A stretch of 64,000 nt of DNA from Pseudomonas sp. TH41 (GCF_016650695.1 NZ_JAEKFH010000003.1:1632001-1696000); one strand, 5' to 3'; positions 9,695-21,627 are shown, counted from the stretch's first letter. Numbers and translations are program-made. The notes: generated by a model from the sequence alone, not told the origin.

Positions 9695-10441
9695 ATGTCG
9701 CTTTTTAAAATCGCCTCCGTGGCCGCAATCGCCCTGACTCTGGGCGCGTGCCAGAGCCTGTTCCAGCCCAACTACCGGACGCCGCTGGAAACTACCCGCG
9801 ACGCTTCCGAACAGCTGAAACCAGGCTGTACAACACCTGATTGCCCACTGGTGAACATCGATACACTGCATTTTCCTGCCGAACCGCAACTTGACGGCAT
9901 TGTCGAAAAACGCTTGCTACAAATGACCCGCACCTCGCCAGACGCCCCGGCGGCACCGACGCTGGCGGCTTATCGCGAAGAATTTTTGCGCACTGCCGGC
10001 CCGCGCTACAGCAGCTACCTGCAAGCCAAGGTACGTGAGCAGCATGACGGCTTGGTGATCGTCGAATTTTCCAGCTACCTGGACACCGGAGGAGCGCATG
10101 GCACCCCGGGCCGCAGCTTCATCAACTATTCGCGCCAGCAACATAAGGTGCTGACGCTGTCGGATATGTTGCTGCCGGGGCAAGAAGAAGCGTTCTGGAA
10201 AGCGGCGCAGGTGGCGCACAACAGCTGGCTGATCAGCACCAAGCTCGATCAGGAACCGGAGTTCGTGAAGAGCTGGCCGTTCCAGAAAACCCAGAACGTG
10301 GCGCTGACCTATGGCAGCGTGATCCTCAAGTACGAAGTGAGCACCATCGCGCCTTACGCGCTGGGCCACGTCGAACTGAAGATCCCCTACCCTCGCCTGA
10401 ATGGCATTATCAAGCCTGAGCTGTTTCCCGGCCGTAACTGA
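9695..10441 (+). CDS. RsiV/DUF3298-family lipoprotein
   Basis: 248 residues beginning with a lipoprotein signal peptide (SVAAIALTLGAC, lipobox Cys at about 19). The mature part has the DUF4163/DUF3298 layout: SSYLQAKVREQHDGLVIVEFSSYLDTGGAHG, then INYSRQQHKVLTLSDMLLPGQEEAFW, ending in YEVSTIAPYALGHVELKIPY. These domains are found in RsiV (anti-sigma factor, lysozyme sensor) and in many outer-membrane lipoproteins. There is no sigma factor gene next to it, so an anti-sigma role is not supported. AAGGA lies upstream of the ATG. Its 3' end overlaps the convergent cytX gene by 32 bp. Confidence 0.78.
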   Translation: MSLFKIASVAAIALTLGACQSLFQPNYRTPLETTRDASEQLKPGCTTPDCPLVNIDTLHFPAEPQLDGIVEKRLLQMTRTSPDAPAAPTLAAYREEFLRTAGPRYSSYLQAKVREQHDGLVIVEFSSYLDTGGAHGTPGRSFINYSRQQHKVLTLSDMLLPGQEEAFWKAAQVAHNSWLISTKLDQEPEFVKSWPFQKTQNVALTYGSVILKYEVSTIAPYALGHVELKIPYPRLNGIIKPELFPGRN

Positions 10442-11702
10442 ACGCCCGACCCAGCACGAATTGAAGCAGCCCTGCCAGAATCAACGACGGCAGGGTTGCG
10501 CCGATGTCCGGATAGAGATTGGCCAACACGTGATAAGTGCTGACCCCGCCTAACCAGGCGAGCAGCGCCGGCCAGCGCAACGCGGCTGACGCCACGTGTG
10601 CCGAACGTTTACGCAGGATGAAGTGATCCACCAGCACCACGCCGAACAGCGGCGCAAATACCGAACCGATCAACAGCAGGAAGTTCTGGTACTGGGCCAG
10701 CGGCGCCAGGCACGCGATCAGCGTGCAGATCACGCCGATGGCCAACGCCAGATGTTCAACTTTCAAGCGCAACAGAATCCCGCTGGAAACGGCCGCCGAA
10801 TGAATGTCGGCGAAAGCGTTTTCCGATTCATCCAGCAGAATCAGCAGCAGTGGAATTCCCAGGCCTGCACCGGCCAATGCCAACAGCAAGGCATTCACTT
10901 CACCGCTCGGCGCGAACGCCAGGGTGTAAGCCACGCCGAGGCTCATCAGCCAGAAGTTACCGATAAAGAAACCCAGCGCCGTGCCGCCGAATACGTTTTT
11001 CGCACGCTTGCCGAAACGCGAGTAGTCGGCAATCAGTGGCAACCACGACAGCGGCATCGCAATGGCAATGTCGAAGCCCACGGCGAACGGCATCGAACCG
11101 TCACCGGCCTGTGCCCACAATGCGCTCAGATCGGCTTTGGCAAACAGGTTCCAGGTCAGCCAGATGCACGCGGCCAACAACAGCCAGATGCCCCACTTGC
11201 GCAGTATTTGCCGCACGAAGGTCAACGGTCCGCTGACGGCCAGCAAGGTTGCCAAGGCGCCGAAGAACAAGGTCCAGAGCAGCGGATTCGACAGCCAGCT
11301 GCCTTCATTGAACGCACGGGCGCCCAACAGGCTGGCGGCGTCGCGCATAACGATGATTTCGAACGAGCCCCAACCGATCAGTTGCAGCAGGTTCAGCATG
11401 GCCGGCAGGCTCGCGCCATGTTTGCCGAGGCTGAGCTTGAGCGCGGCCATCGACGACAGGCCGGTGTCGCTGCCGATCACGCCAACGGCGGCCAGCAGCA
11501 GAACGCCGACCAGGGTGCCCAGAAAAATCGCCAGCAGCGACCCGGACAGGCCCAGGCCTGGCGCGAGCAAAGCGCCGGTCTGCAGGACCATCAGGCCTAT
11601 GCCGAGGGAGAACCACAGTGAAAACAGATCGCGGCCGCCGAACACACGCTTGTCGGTCGGCACCGCGATGTCGGGTGAGTAAGTGCTGGGTTGAATGCTC
11701 AA
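10410..11702 (-). CDS. cytX: Putative hydroxymethylpyrimidine transporter CytX
   Basis: NCS1-family permease of 430 residues with about 12 hydrophobic segments. The N-terminus (RVFGGRDLFSLWFSLGIGLM) and the region MPLSWLPLIADYSRF match CytX (TIGR02358), thought to import the thiamin pyrimidine precursor HMP. The frame begins with TTG at 11702; no in-frame ATG fits the family N-terminus. It lies just downstream of thiC on the same strand, separated by a REPIN-like palindrome, so it may be covered by the TPP riboswitch in front of thiC. Transport of HMP is inferred from this thiamin context. Confidence 0.87.
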   Translation of the reverse strand: MSIQPSTYSPDIAVPTDKRVFGGRDLFSLWFSLGIGLMVLQTGALLAPGLGLSGSLLAIFLGTLVGVLLLAAVGVIGSDTGLSSMAALKLSLGKHGASLPAMLNLLQLIGWGSFEIIVMRDAASLLGARAFNEGSWLSNPLLWTLFFGALATLLAVSGPLTFVRQILRKWGIWLLLAACIWLTWNLFAKADLSALWAQAGDGSMPFAVGFDIAIAMPLSWLPLIADYSRFGKRAKNVFGGTALGFFIGNFWLMSLGVAYTLAFAPSGEVNALLLALAGAGLGIPLLLILLDESENAFADIHSAAVSSGILLRLKVEHLALAIGVICTLIACLAPLAQYQNFLLLIGSVFAPLFGVVLVDHFILRKRSAHVASAALRWPALLAWLGGVSTYHVLANLYPDIGATLPSLILAGLLQFVLGRAFSYGRETAQA

Positions 11703-11760
11703 GGGTGTTATCTCAGAGGGATAAGTGTGTCATTGAGATATTTGGTGCTTGGCCTGGCGC

Positions 11761-11855
11761 CTTCGCGAGCAAGCCCGCTCCCACATTGGATCTCTTGTGA
11801 ACACAAATTTTGTGTACGACCGGAATCCAATGTGGGAGCGGGCTTGCTCGCGAAG
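11761..11855. repeat. Palindromic repeat pair (REPIN-like, TGTGGGAGCGGGCTTGCTCGCGAA type)
   Basis: Inverted arms CTTCGCGAGCAAGCCCGCTC... and its complement enclose a short loop that contains a second small palindrome (ACACAAATTTTGTGT). The element lies between thiC and cytX. Confidence 0.85.
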
Positions 11856-11889
11856 ACGGCGGCACAGGCACCGTCAATCACAGGTCAGA

Positions 11890-14249
<2,360 letters not shown>

Positions 14250-15683
14250 ATGCTGCGCAAACTCTCACTGGCCATTGCCGTGTCTTGTGCGTCCAATGGA
14301 ATGGCTTGGGCAGCAGAAGCGCCCTTATCGACCAAAAACGATCTGGTCAGCGTCTACCAGGAAGCGAAGGACAATAACGCCGACCTCGCCGCCGCCGTCG
14401 CCCAATATGGTGCCCAGAAAGAAGTCGTGCCCCAGGCCCGCGCCGGCCTGCTGCCCAATCTCTCGGGCGGCGCCGAAGTGGCCAGCGTGCGCACTGCGCT
14501 TGATCAGCCTTCGGCCACCGCCAACCGTGACGCTCATTCCTATCAAGCGACACTGGCTCAGCCACTGTTCCGTGCCGATCGCTGGTTTCAATTCCAGGCC
14601 GCCAAGGACGTCAACGAACAAGCTGCACTGCAACTCTCGGCGACCGAGCAAAACCTGATTCTGCAAACCGCCACTAGCTATTTCAACGTTTTGCGCACCC
14701 AGGACAACCTGGCCTCGACCAAAGCCGAGGAAGCCGCATTCAAACGCCAGCTCGATCAGTCCAACGAACGCTTCGATGTCGGTCTCTCGGACAAGACCGA
14801 TGTGCTGCAATCGCAAGCCAGCTACGACACTGCACGCGCCAATCGAATCGTCGCCCAGCGCCAAGTGGATGATGCATTCGAAGCCCTGATCACCCTGACC
14901 AACCGTCAGTACAACTCGATCTGGGGTATTTCCCATACCTTGCCGATCCTGCCGCCAGCACCGAACGACGCCAAGGCCTGGGTCGATACGGCGGCCAAAC
15001 AGAACCTCAACCTGCTCGCGAGCAACTACGCCGTCAGCGCCGCCGAAGAAACCCTCAAGCAGCGCAAGGCCGGTCATGCACCGACCCTCGACGCCGTGGC
15101 GAAATACGAGAAAGGCGACAACGATGCGCTGGGCTTCAGTAACCCCAACGGCTTCAGCCAGCCTTACGGTGGCAACGTCGAGCAAACGACGGTGGGCCTG
15201 CAACTGAACATCCCGATCTACAGCGGTGGCCTGACCACCTCTCAGGTGCGCCAATCGTATGCACAACTGGAGCAGTCGGAGCAGCAACGTGAAGCCCTGC
15301 GTCGGCAAATCGTGGAAAGCACACGCAACCTGCACCGCGCGGTAAACACCGACGTCGAGCAGGTACAGGCGCGCAAGCAGTCGATCATCTCCAACCAGAG
15401 CGCGGTGGAAGCGACCGAAATCGGTTATCAGGTGGGGACGCGAAACATCGTCGACGTGCTAGATGCCCAGCGTCAGCTGTACACCTCAGTGCGCGACTAC
15501 AACAACACGCGCTATGACTACATCCTCGACAACCTGCGCTTGAAGCAGGCGGCCGGCACGTTGAATCCGGGGGATTTGCAGGATCTGGCGCGTTATCTGA
15601 AGGCCGACTACAACCCGGACAAGGACTTCCTGCCACCGGACCTGGCCAAGGCTGCGGCTGAACAGCTCAAAGCCAGGCCGTAA
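14250..15683 (+). CDS. tolC: TolC-family outer membrane efflux protein
   Basis: 477 residues with a signal peptide ending AWAAEA. Outer-membrane channel component for type I secretion and tripartite efflux. The two structural repeats of the family are visible: LVSVYQEAKDNNADLAAA opens the first and the LNLLASNYAVSAAEETLKQRKAGHAPTLD region opens the second, with the conserved VGTRNIVDVLDAQRQLY near residue 395. It lies beside thiC, as recalled for PAO1 TolC (PA4974). No inner-membrane or adaptor gene is adjacent, so it probably serves several systems. A palindromic repeat with a T tract follows the stop and may end transcription. Confidence 0.93.
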   Translation: MLRKLSLAIAVSCASNGMAWAAEAPLSTKNDLVSVYQEAKDNNADLAAAVAQYGAQKEVVPQARAGLLPNLSGGAEVASVRTALDQPSATANRDAHSYQATLAQPLFRADRWFQFQAAKDVNEQAALQLSATEQNLILQTATSYFNVLRTQDNLASTKAEEAAFKRQLDQSNERFDVGLSDKTDVLQSQASYDTARANRIVAQRQVDDAFEALITLTNRQYNSIWGISHTLPILPPAPNDAKAWVDTAAKQNLNLLASNYAVSAAEETLKQRKAGHAPTLDAVAKYEKGDNDALGFSNPNGFSQPYGGNVEQTTVGLQLNIPIYSGGLTTSQVRQSYAQLEQSEQQREALRRQIVESTRNLHRAVNTDVEQVQARKQSIISNQSAVEATEIGYQVGTRNIVDVLDAQRQLYTSVRDYNNTRYDYILDNLRLKQAAGTLNPGDLQDLARYLKADYNPDKDFLPPDLAKAAAEQLKARP

Positions 15684-15687
15684 AAGC

Positions 15688-15766
15688 AAAAGATCGCAGC
15701 CTTCGGCAGCTCCTACATGGGATTGATGTACACCTTGTAGGAGCTGCCGAAGGCTGCGATCTTTTT
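15688..15766. repeat. Palindromic repeat with T tract, possible tolC/waaA terminator
   Basis: Inverted copies of AAAGATCGCAGCCTTCGGCA / GCTCCTACA (30 nt) form a strong hairpin between the convergent ends of tolC and waaA. It ends in CTTTTT on the plus strand and AAAAG on the other side, so it could end transcription from both genes. Confidence 0.8.
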
Positions 15767-15783
15767 ATTCCAGACAACTCGGT

Positions 15784-17061
15784 TCAGCGACTCAACAATC
15801 TATCCAACCCGTCCAGCAATCGCTGCAAAGCGCCCTGATTCATCCGCATCACCTTCAGCCCCGCCTCCGCCATCCGCTGCGCATCTCGTGGCAATTCGAA
15901 CAGCCGCTGCACGGCCAGCGCCAGACCTTCGGCATCTTCCACTTCCTGCAGCGCGCCAGCACTGCGCAATTGCGCTGCGATTTCGAGGAAGTTGAACAAA
16001 TGCGGCCCGCTCAATACCGGCTTGGCCAGTACCGCCGGCTCCAGCAGATTGTGCCCACCGTTCGGTACCAGACTGCCACCGACAAATGCGCTGTCAGCCA
16101 GTGCATAAAGAAACAGCAGCTCACCCATGGTGTCGCCCACCAGCACCGACGTTGCGGCAGTGACTGGCTCGCCCGTAGACCGGCGTAGCGTGGCGAAACC
16201 CTGTTGCTGACACAACTCGACCACCGAGTTGAAACGCTCAGGATGACGCGGCACCAGAATCAGCAACGCATCGGGATGGTTGGCGAGCAACTGACGATGA
16301 GCCGCCAACACGACTTCGTCTTCCCCTTCGTGCGTACTCGCGGCGATCCAGACCGGACGGCTCACTGCCTGCCACTGCGCACGCAATTGGGCGGCACGCT
16401 GGAGCAGTTGCGGGTCGATGGTCAGATCGAACTTGATCGAGCCGGTCACTTCAACGGTATCCGGGCGCGCGCCCAACTCGCGGAATCGCTGGGCCTCGGC
16501 CTCCGTCTGCACGGCGAACAGGCTCATCTCGACGAGCATCGGCCGGGTCAGTTTGTTGAAGCGGCCATACCCTTTGGCCGAGCGTTCAGACAACCGCGCG
16601 TTGGCCAGCGCCACCGGAATTCCGCGCTTGGCGCATTGGTGAATATGGTTGGGCCAAAGCTCGGTTTCCATGATTACTGCCAATTTCGGTTGGACCCGAT
16701 CAAGGAAGCGCGCAGCGGCGCAAGGCAAGTCGTACGGCAAATAGCAGTGCTGGATGCGCGGCTCGTTGGCGAACAATGCGTGAATGCGCTCGGACCCGGT
16801 CGGGGTCATGCAGGTCACGGTGATGGGCAGCTGTGGATAACGTTGCAGCAACGCGCGAATCATCGGCGCTGCGGCAATGCTTTCGCCCACGGACACTGCG
16901 TGCACCCAAATGCCTCCCGGCTTCATTGTCGGCAAGCCGAAGGAGAACCGCTCGCCAATGCGCTTGGCATACGCCGGTGCCTTGCGCGAGCGCAGCCACA
17001 GCCGAATCGCTACCAGTGGCAGCCCCAGGTAAAACAGCGCGGTATAGAGAGTTCTATTCAT
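15784..17061 (-). CDS. waaA: 3-deoxy-D-manno-octulosonic acid (Kdo) transferase
   Basis: WaaA (KdtA), 425 residues, adds Kdo from CMP-Kdo to lipid IVA on the cytoplasmic face of the inner membrane, the first step of core LPS synthesis. An N-terminal hydrophobic anchor (TLYTALFYLGLPLVAIRLWL) is followed by the GT30 domain, with GERFSFG, IWVHAVSVGESIAA and, in the C-terminal half, SLVPNGGHNLLEPAVLAKPVLSGPHLFNF. The ATG at 17061 was chosen; extra upstream codons in the frame overlap the LysR gene too far. It overlaps the upstream LysR gene by 8 bp. Confidence 0.95.
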   Translation of the reverse strand: MNRTLYTALFYLGLPLVAIRLWLRSRKAPAYAKRIGERFSFGLPTMKPGGIWVHAVSVGESIAAAPMIRALLQRYPQLPITVTCMTPTGSERIHALFANEPRIQHCYLPYDLPCAAARFLDRVQPKLAVIMETELWPNHIHQCAKRGIPVALANARLSERSAKGYGRFNKLTRPMLVEMSLFAVQTEAEAQRFRELGARPDTVEVTGSIKFDLTIDPQLLQRAAQLRAQWQAVSRPVWIAASTHEGEDEVVLAAHRQLLANHPDALLILVPRHPERFNSVVELCQQQGFATLRRSTGEPVTAATSVLVGDTMGELLFLYALADSAFVGGSLVPNGGHNLLEPAVLAKPVLSGPHLFNFLEIAAQLRSAGALQEVEDAEGLALAVQRLFELPRDAQRMAEAGLKVMRMNQGALQRLLDGLDRLLSR

Positions 17062-17974
17062 GGCGGCGGAGTTTATCGGTTTTTTCGCCGATCGCCTGCA
17101 AGTGCACGGCAAAACGTTCCGCCAGCCAACGCGCCGCCGGGCCGAGGGGCTCATCCCGGCGCCAGACCAGTTCCACCACCAACGCCGGCGGCGTCCATTC
17201 GCTGGCCAGTTCGACCATCAGCCCCTGATACGCCGGGTACTGCACCACGTGTCGTGGCAACCAGGCCCAACCGAGGCTCCGCACCAACCACTCGGCCATC
17301 ACGTAGAAACTGTCGGCCCGCCAGACTTGCGGGCTGGCGGGCTCGCTGCCGGGATAGACGCTGGACTGGGTGGACATCAGCAACTGTCGATGCTGCGCCA
17401 GTTGCTGACAATCGACTTGAGCCTGATTCGCCAGCGGATGGTCGACGCCGCACACCGTGACCATTTCCACGCTTCCCAGCACCCGCCGCTCGAGGGCTTC
17501 GGGAATCTGGTCGTGATAAAACAACAAACCCAAATCGGCCCGACGCTCGACCAGTTTGCGCGCCACATCGCCCTGGGCGGCGCTGGTCAGTTGCACTTCG
17601 AGGCTGGGGAATTTTTCTGCCAGGGCTTCGAAGCTTTGGATAATCGGCTGATAGGGCATTGCCTCATCCTGGGCGACACGCAGACGCGCTTCCTGGCCGC
17701 GCATCATCGCCAGCGCCCGACCATTGAGACGTTCGCACTGACGCAGCACTTCCCGCGCCTCTTCCAGCAACGCATTGCCGGCCTCGGTGAGTTTCGGCTG
17801 ACGGCCACTGCTGCGATCGAACAGGCTCACCCCCAGGTCCTCTTCCAGCAGCGCAATCGAACTGCTGACCGCCGACTGCGCCTTGCGCTGATCCCGCGCG
17901 ACGGCGGAAAAAGAACGCTGCTCCGCTACGCTGACAAACAGCCGCAGCTGCTCCAGATTCCATTGCATATTCAT
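17054..17974 (-). CDS. LysR-family transcriptional regulator
   Basis: 306 residues from MNMQWNLEQLRLF; an ATG four codons earlier is also possible. The N-terminal winged helix-turn-helix (FVSVAEQRSFSAVARDQRKAQSAVSSSIALLEEDLGVSLFDR) is followed by a LysR substrate-binding domain. The codons before its stop overlap the waaA start by 8 bp, so the two genes are probably cotranscribed. It is divergent from the SMR transporter gene, 104 bp away, which makes that transporter a candidate target. The effector is unknown. Confidence 0.88.
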   Translation of the reverse strand: MNMQWNLEQLRLFVSVAEQRSFSAVARDQRKAQSAVSSSIALLEEDLGVSLFDRSSGRQPKLTEAGNALLEEAREVLRQCERLNGRALAMMRGQEARLRVAQDEAMPYQPIIQSFEALAEKFPSLEVQLTSAAQGDVARKLVERRADLGLLFYHDQIPEALERRVLGSVEMVTVCGVDHPLANQAQVDCQQLAQHRQLLMSTQSSVYPGSEPASPQVWRADSFYVMAEWLVRSLGWAWLPRHVVQYPAYQGLMVELASEWTPPALVVELVWRRDEPLGPAARWLAERFAVHLQAIGEKTDKLRRHE

Positions 17975-18077
17975 GAGGCAACCCATCTTCAGAACAGATA
18001 GGTAATGACTTTACCGCATCTGGATAGCCTCTAGAATGCCGACCTCAGAAAGCAACACTTCACATGAGGATGCACCT

Positions 18078-18410
18078 ATGACCGCTTACTACTACCTGGC
18101 CGTCGCCATCTGCGCCGAAGTGATCGCCACTGTTTCGATGAAAGCGGTCAAAGGCTTCAGCACCCCGCTGCCGCTGATTTTGGTTATTGTGGGTTACGGC
18201 ATCGCCTTCTGGATGCTGACCCTGGTGGTGCGCAGCGTTCCGGTGGGTGTTGCGTACGCGGTGTGGGCCGGCATGGGAATCGTGATGGTCAGCGTGGCGG
18301 CGCTGTTTATTTACGGGCAGAAGCTGGATGTGCCGGCCATGCTGGGAATGGCGTTGATTGTGCTCGGCGTTGTTGTCATCCAACTATTCTCCAAAACTGC
18401 CGGCCACTAA
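18078..18410 (+). CDS. Small multidrug resistance (SMR) transporter
   Basis: 110 residues with four transmembrane helices. The essential membrane glutamate is Glu14 in AICAEVIATVSMK, and GVAYAVWAGMGIV (helix 3) is the family signature, closer to EmrE than to the guanidinium exporters. SMR proteins export cationic compounds by proton antiport as dimers. The ATG at 18078 follows GAGGATGCACCT. It is divergent from the LysR gene. The neighbours do not define its substrate. Confidence 0.92.
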   Translation: MTAYYYLAVAICAEVIATVSMKAVKGFSTPLPLILVIVGYGIAFWMLTLVVRSVPVGVAYAVWAGMGIVMVSVAALFIYGQKLDVPAMLGMALIVLGVVVIQLFSKTAGH

Positions 18411-18429
18411 AACCTGAAACACGATCTAT

Positions 18430-18518
18430 TGTGGGAGCGGGCTTGCTCGCGAAGAGGCCGTGTCAGTCGGCATCAATGTGCCTGACACACCGCTTTCGCG
18501 AGCAAGCCCGCTCCCACA
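18430..18518. repeat. Palindromic repeat pair (REPIN-like, TGTGGGAGCGGGCTTGCTCGCGAA type)
   Basis: Inverted arms TGTGGGAGCGGGCTTGCTCG... flank about 40 nt of less symmetrical sequence, in the gap between the SMR gene and the FAD oxidoreductase gene. Confidence 0.85.
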
Positions 18519-18608
18519 GGTTTTGTATGCGCCCTGTTGATCACCAACAAATCCCCTCTTCTTCGAGTCTGTATACTGCGCCCTCGTCTTGAACACTGAG
18601 GTCGCTGC

Positions 18609-19784
18609 ATGCCATCCGTTATTTCCACCGACGTTCTGATTGTCGGCGCTGGTGTTGCCGGCCTCTGGCTGAACGCACGCCTGCGCCGCCAGGGTTTTTC
18701 GACGGTGCTGGTGGAGAACGCCAGCCTCGGCGGCGGTCAAAGTGTGAAGTCTCAGGGCATCATCCACGGCGGCGCCAAGTACGCGCTGCATGGCGCCCTG
18801 ACCGGCGCCTCGGAAGCCATCGCCGACATGCCGCGACGCTGGCGCGAGGCACTCGCCGGTGACGGTGAGCTGGACTTGTCCGGCGTGCGCCTGCTGTCCG
18901 AAGCTCATTACCTCTGGTCCCCCGGCACCCTCGCCGGCAACCTCACCAGTTTCTTCGCCAGCAAAGCAGTGCGCGGCCGCGTCGATCAGGTCAAGGGCGA
19001 GCAACTGCCGCCCGCCCTGCAAGACAAGGGCTTCAAGGGCAAGGTCTACCGCTTGGCAGAACTGGTGATCGACGTCCCGAGCCTGATCCAGCGCCTCGCC
19101 GATCTGGCGGGTGATGGCTTGCTCGCTGGCCAGAAGATCGAACCGCTGCTGGAGGGTGGGATCCTGGTCGGCCTGAAGGTTGATGAACGCGAGATCCGAG
19201 CCCAACGCATTGTCTTGAGCGCCGGTGCCGGTACGGCGTCGCTGCTCGAAGCACTGGGGCTGAGCCAGCCGGCCATGCAACGCCGGCCATTGCACATGAT
19301 CATCGCCAAAGGTCCGAGCCTCAAACCGCTGTACGCCCATTGCCTGGGCGGCGGCACCAAACCGCGCATTACTGTGACCACCCACCCGGCCGCCGATGGC
19401 CAGTGGGTCTGGTATCTGGGCGGCGACATCGCCGAAGCCGAAGGTGTTGCCCGCGAACCCGCCGAGCAAATCGCCACGGCGCAGAAAGAACTCGGCCAGT
19501 TATTGCCATGGATCGACCTGAGCACCGTGCAGTGGGCAACCTTGCGCGTTGATCGTGCCGAGCCGCTGCAATCGGGCCTGACTCGCCCCGACAACGCGTT
19601 CCTTGCGGAACAGGGTCGGTTGCTGGTGGGCTGGCCAACCAAACTGGCGCTGGCGCCGGATTTCGCCGACCGTGTCATCGCAAGTCTTACGCGTGACGGC
19701 ATCCAGCCAAGCCATGCGGCACCGCTGCCCGACCTGCCAAAACCGCCGATGGGCGTTCCAGCCTGGGAGCAACTGTTGCCATGA
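18609..19784 (+). CDS. FAD-dependent oxidoreductase (DAO family)
   Basis: 391 residues. The N-terminal Rossmann motif VLIVGAGVAGLWLNARLRRQG binds FAD, and LGGGQSVKSQGIIHGGAKYALHG is the usual second flavin-contact segment of the glycerol-3-phosphate dehydrogenase/D-amino-acid oxidase superfamily. There is no signal peptide. The substrate cannot be read from the sequence. The gene is followed by an aldo/keto reductase gene with a 4-bp overlap, so they are coexpressed; the same order is recalled at PA4991-PA4992. Confidence 0.85.
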   Translation: MPSVISTDVLIVGAGVAGLWLNARLRRQGFSTVLVENASLGGGQSVKSQGIIHGGAKYALHGALTGASEAIADMPRRWREALAGDGELDLSGVRLLSEAHYLWSPGTLAGNLTSFFASKAVRGRVDQVKGEQLPPALQDKGFKGKVYRLAELVIDVPSLIQRLADLAGDGLLAGQKIEPLLEGGILVGLKVDEREIRAQRIVLSAGAGTASLLEALGLSQPAMQRRPLHMIIAKGPSLKPLYAHCLGGGTKPRITVTTHPAADGQWVWYLGGDIAEAEGVAREPAEQIATAQKELGQLLPWIDLSTVQWATLRVDRAEPLQSGLTRPDNAFLAEQGRLLVGWPTKLALAPDFADRVIASLTRDGIQPSHAAPLPDLPKPPMGVPAWEQLLP

Positions 19785-20593
19785 GCCAACCGACCCTGCA
19801 CGACCTGCACCGCCCTCTGGGCAGCACCGGCCTGGCGGTTTCGCCCCTGGGCCTGGGCACGGTGAAACTGGGTCGCGATCAAGGCGTGAAGTACCCCAAC
19901 GGCTTCCAGATTCCCGGCGATGACGAAGCACGCATGCTGCTCAAGCTCGCGCGCGACCTGGGCATCAACCTGATCGACACGGCGCCAGCGTATGGGCGCA
20001 GCGAAGAGCGCCTCGGCCCGTTGTTGCGTGGCCAGCGCCAGGAGTGGGTGATTGTCAGCAAAGTCGGCGAAGAGTTTGCCGACGGCCAGTCGAGCCACGA
20101 TTTCAGCGCTGCCCACACGCGATTGTCGGTGGAGCGCAGCTTGCAACGCCTGGAAACGGATTTCATTGACCTGGTGCTGGTGCATTCCGACGGCAACGAC
20201 CTGGCGATTCTCAACGACAGCGACGCTTATGCGACCCTCGCCGAGCTGAAACGCGAAGGCAAGATTCGCGGCTACGGCTTTTCCGGTAAAACCGTCGAAG
20301 GCGGCTTGAAGGCTCTGGAACGAGGTGATTGTGCGATGGTCACCTACAATCTGAACGAGCAGAACGAGAAGCCGGTCATTGACTATGCTGCTGCTCACGG
20401 CAAGGCCATCCTGGTGAAAAAAGCCCTCGCCAGCGGTCACGTCTGCCTGAGCCCGGGCGTAGACCCGGTGCGCGCCAGTTTCGAGTTGTTGTTTGAACAT
20501 CCGGGGGTGGCCAGTGCTATTGTCGGGACCATCAATCCGCTGCACCTCGCCCACAACGTTGCAACCGTTGCCCAGGTCCTACGTAGAAACTGA
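19781..20593 (+). CDS. Aldo/keto reductase
   Basis: 270 residues. The AKR catalytic set is visible: Asp/Tyr in LIDTAPAYGRSEERLG, Lys in WVIVSKVG, and His in DLVLVHSDG. It is a cytoplasmic NADPH-dependent (beta/alpha)8 reductase of unknown substrate. The start overlaps the FAD oxidoreductase stop by 4 bp, and the next gene follows after 32 bp. Confidence 0.9.
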   Translation: MSQPTLHDLHRPLGSTGLAVSPLGLGTVKLGRDQGVKYPNGFQIPGDDEARMLLKLARDLGINLIDTAPAYGRSEERLGPLLRGQRQEWVIVSKVGEEFADGQSSHDFSAAHTRLSVERSLQRLETDFIDLVLVHSDGNDLAILNDSDAYATLAELKREGKIRGYGFSGKTVEGGLKALERGDCAMVTYNLNEQNEKPVIDYAAAHGKAILVKKALASGHVCLSPGVDPVRASFELLFEHPGVASAIVGTINPLHLAHNVATVAQVLRRN

Positions 20594-20625
20594 TGCCGCC
20601 CACGCGGCCTTAAGCAGGAGCCGAC

Positions 20626-21591
20626 ATGCCGCGTACGCTCATAAGAAAGAACCCGAGCAACTTCAAGACCCTGCCGTTATACGTCGAAGCGACCCCCGAA
20701 GGCTTGAGCTATCAGAGCGTCGGGATGCCGCTCAATTTCTCCCAGACCCTGCAACGCCGCCGCCCGGTGACGGTGGCCAACACCGAGCGGTTCTCCCTGG
20801 AGCTTGCCAACCTTGGGGTCTCGGTGCGTCTGACCCTGCACTGGCAGAATCGCGATTACTGGGTGTTGGTGCGTCAGCGTCGGCAGGATCGCGGCGATGT
20901 GGTGCTCAAGCTTATTTCCGGTTATGTGCCGGCTCATGAATTGAATCTGCCGCTGCACACGGCAATCCAGGAGATTGCCGAAGAATGCTTGCTGGAAACC
21001 CCGGAAGGCTGGTTAGGCGGGCGTTTCAACGATACCTGGCTGCCGGCGCCCTATGCCACCGCGCTGCATTACCGTGAAGCACTGCCGTTTCGCCTGACGC
21101 CGTTGTCCGGTTCGGCGCGGCCGGTGCGTTGCGCCAAAATGCAGCTGATAGAGCGCCCACGGGCTTACGTGCATTTGCCGACGGCGTCGCTTCAATTGAT
21201 CTATGACTTGCGCCTGGAAGTCCCCAAGGAAGCCAAATCCCTGAGCTTGTTTCATGTCGATGAGCGACTGGAAGGCGATCAACTGGTGGCCCGGCTCGAT
21301 CGCAAGCGTCCTGATCTCTATCTGATGCCGCTGGAAGATGGCGTGCCTCTTCCAGAGCTGTTCACGCTCAAACGCGACAAACTTTTGCCGGCCAGCACCC
21401 GTGGACTCTATCTTGCCGAGAGCTTTGCGACCCAAGAAGGCTGGGTGGTGCGTGAAGAACGTATCCGTTGGAAAGACTGGGTCACACAACAGGGTCTGGG
21501 AGCGCCGAAACCCCAGCACCAAGGGCTGATTCGACTGAAAGCCAAGGCCCTGCGATTGGTGCGGCTGGTACGGCGAACGGCAGACAAGTAG
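20626..21591 (+). CDS. Conserved Pseudomonas protein of unknown function
   Basis: 321 residues, start supported by CAGGAG 7 nt upstream. No signal peptide or transmembrane segment. The central part (YWVLVRQRRQDRGDVVLKLISGYVPAHELNLPLHTAIQEIAEECLLETPEGWLGGRF) resembles a Nudix-type strand-helix layout, with IAEECLLE where a Nudix box would have REXXEE, but it lacks a full box. I therefore do not call it a hydrolase. It sits third in the FAD oxidoreductase - AKR set. I do not recognise a function. Confidence 0.7.
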   Translation: MPRTLIRKNPSNFKTLPLYVEATPEGLSYQSVGMPLNFSQTLQRRRPVTVANTERFSLELANLGVSVRLTLHWQNRDYWVLVRQRRQDRGDVVLKLISGYVPAHELNLPLHTAIQEIAEECLLETPEGWLGGRFNDTWLPAPYATALHYREALPFRLTPLSGSARPVRCAKMQLIERPRAYVHLPTASLQLIYDLRLEVPKEAKSLSLFHVDERLEGDQLVARLDRKRPDLYLMPLEDGVPLPELFTLKRDKLLPASTRGLYLAESFATQEGWVVREERIRWKDWVTQQGLGAPKPQHQGLIRLKAKALRLVRLVRRTADK

Positions 21592-21627
21592 ACGGGGCTT
21601 GCCGCGACCAGGATTCGCAGGCTGTCC

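Noticed and set aside
18426..19469. 347-codon frame antisense to the FAD oxidoreductase
   Set aside because: Shadow frame with a repeat-derived end (ASSRASPLPQ) and no domain.
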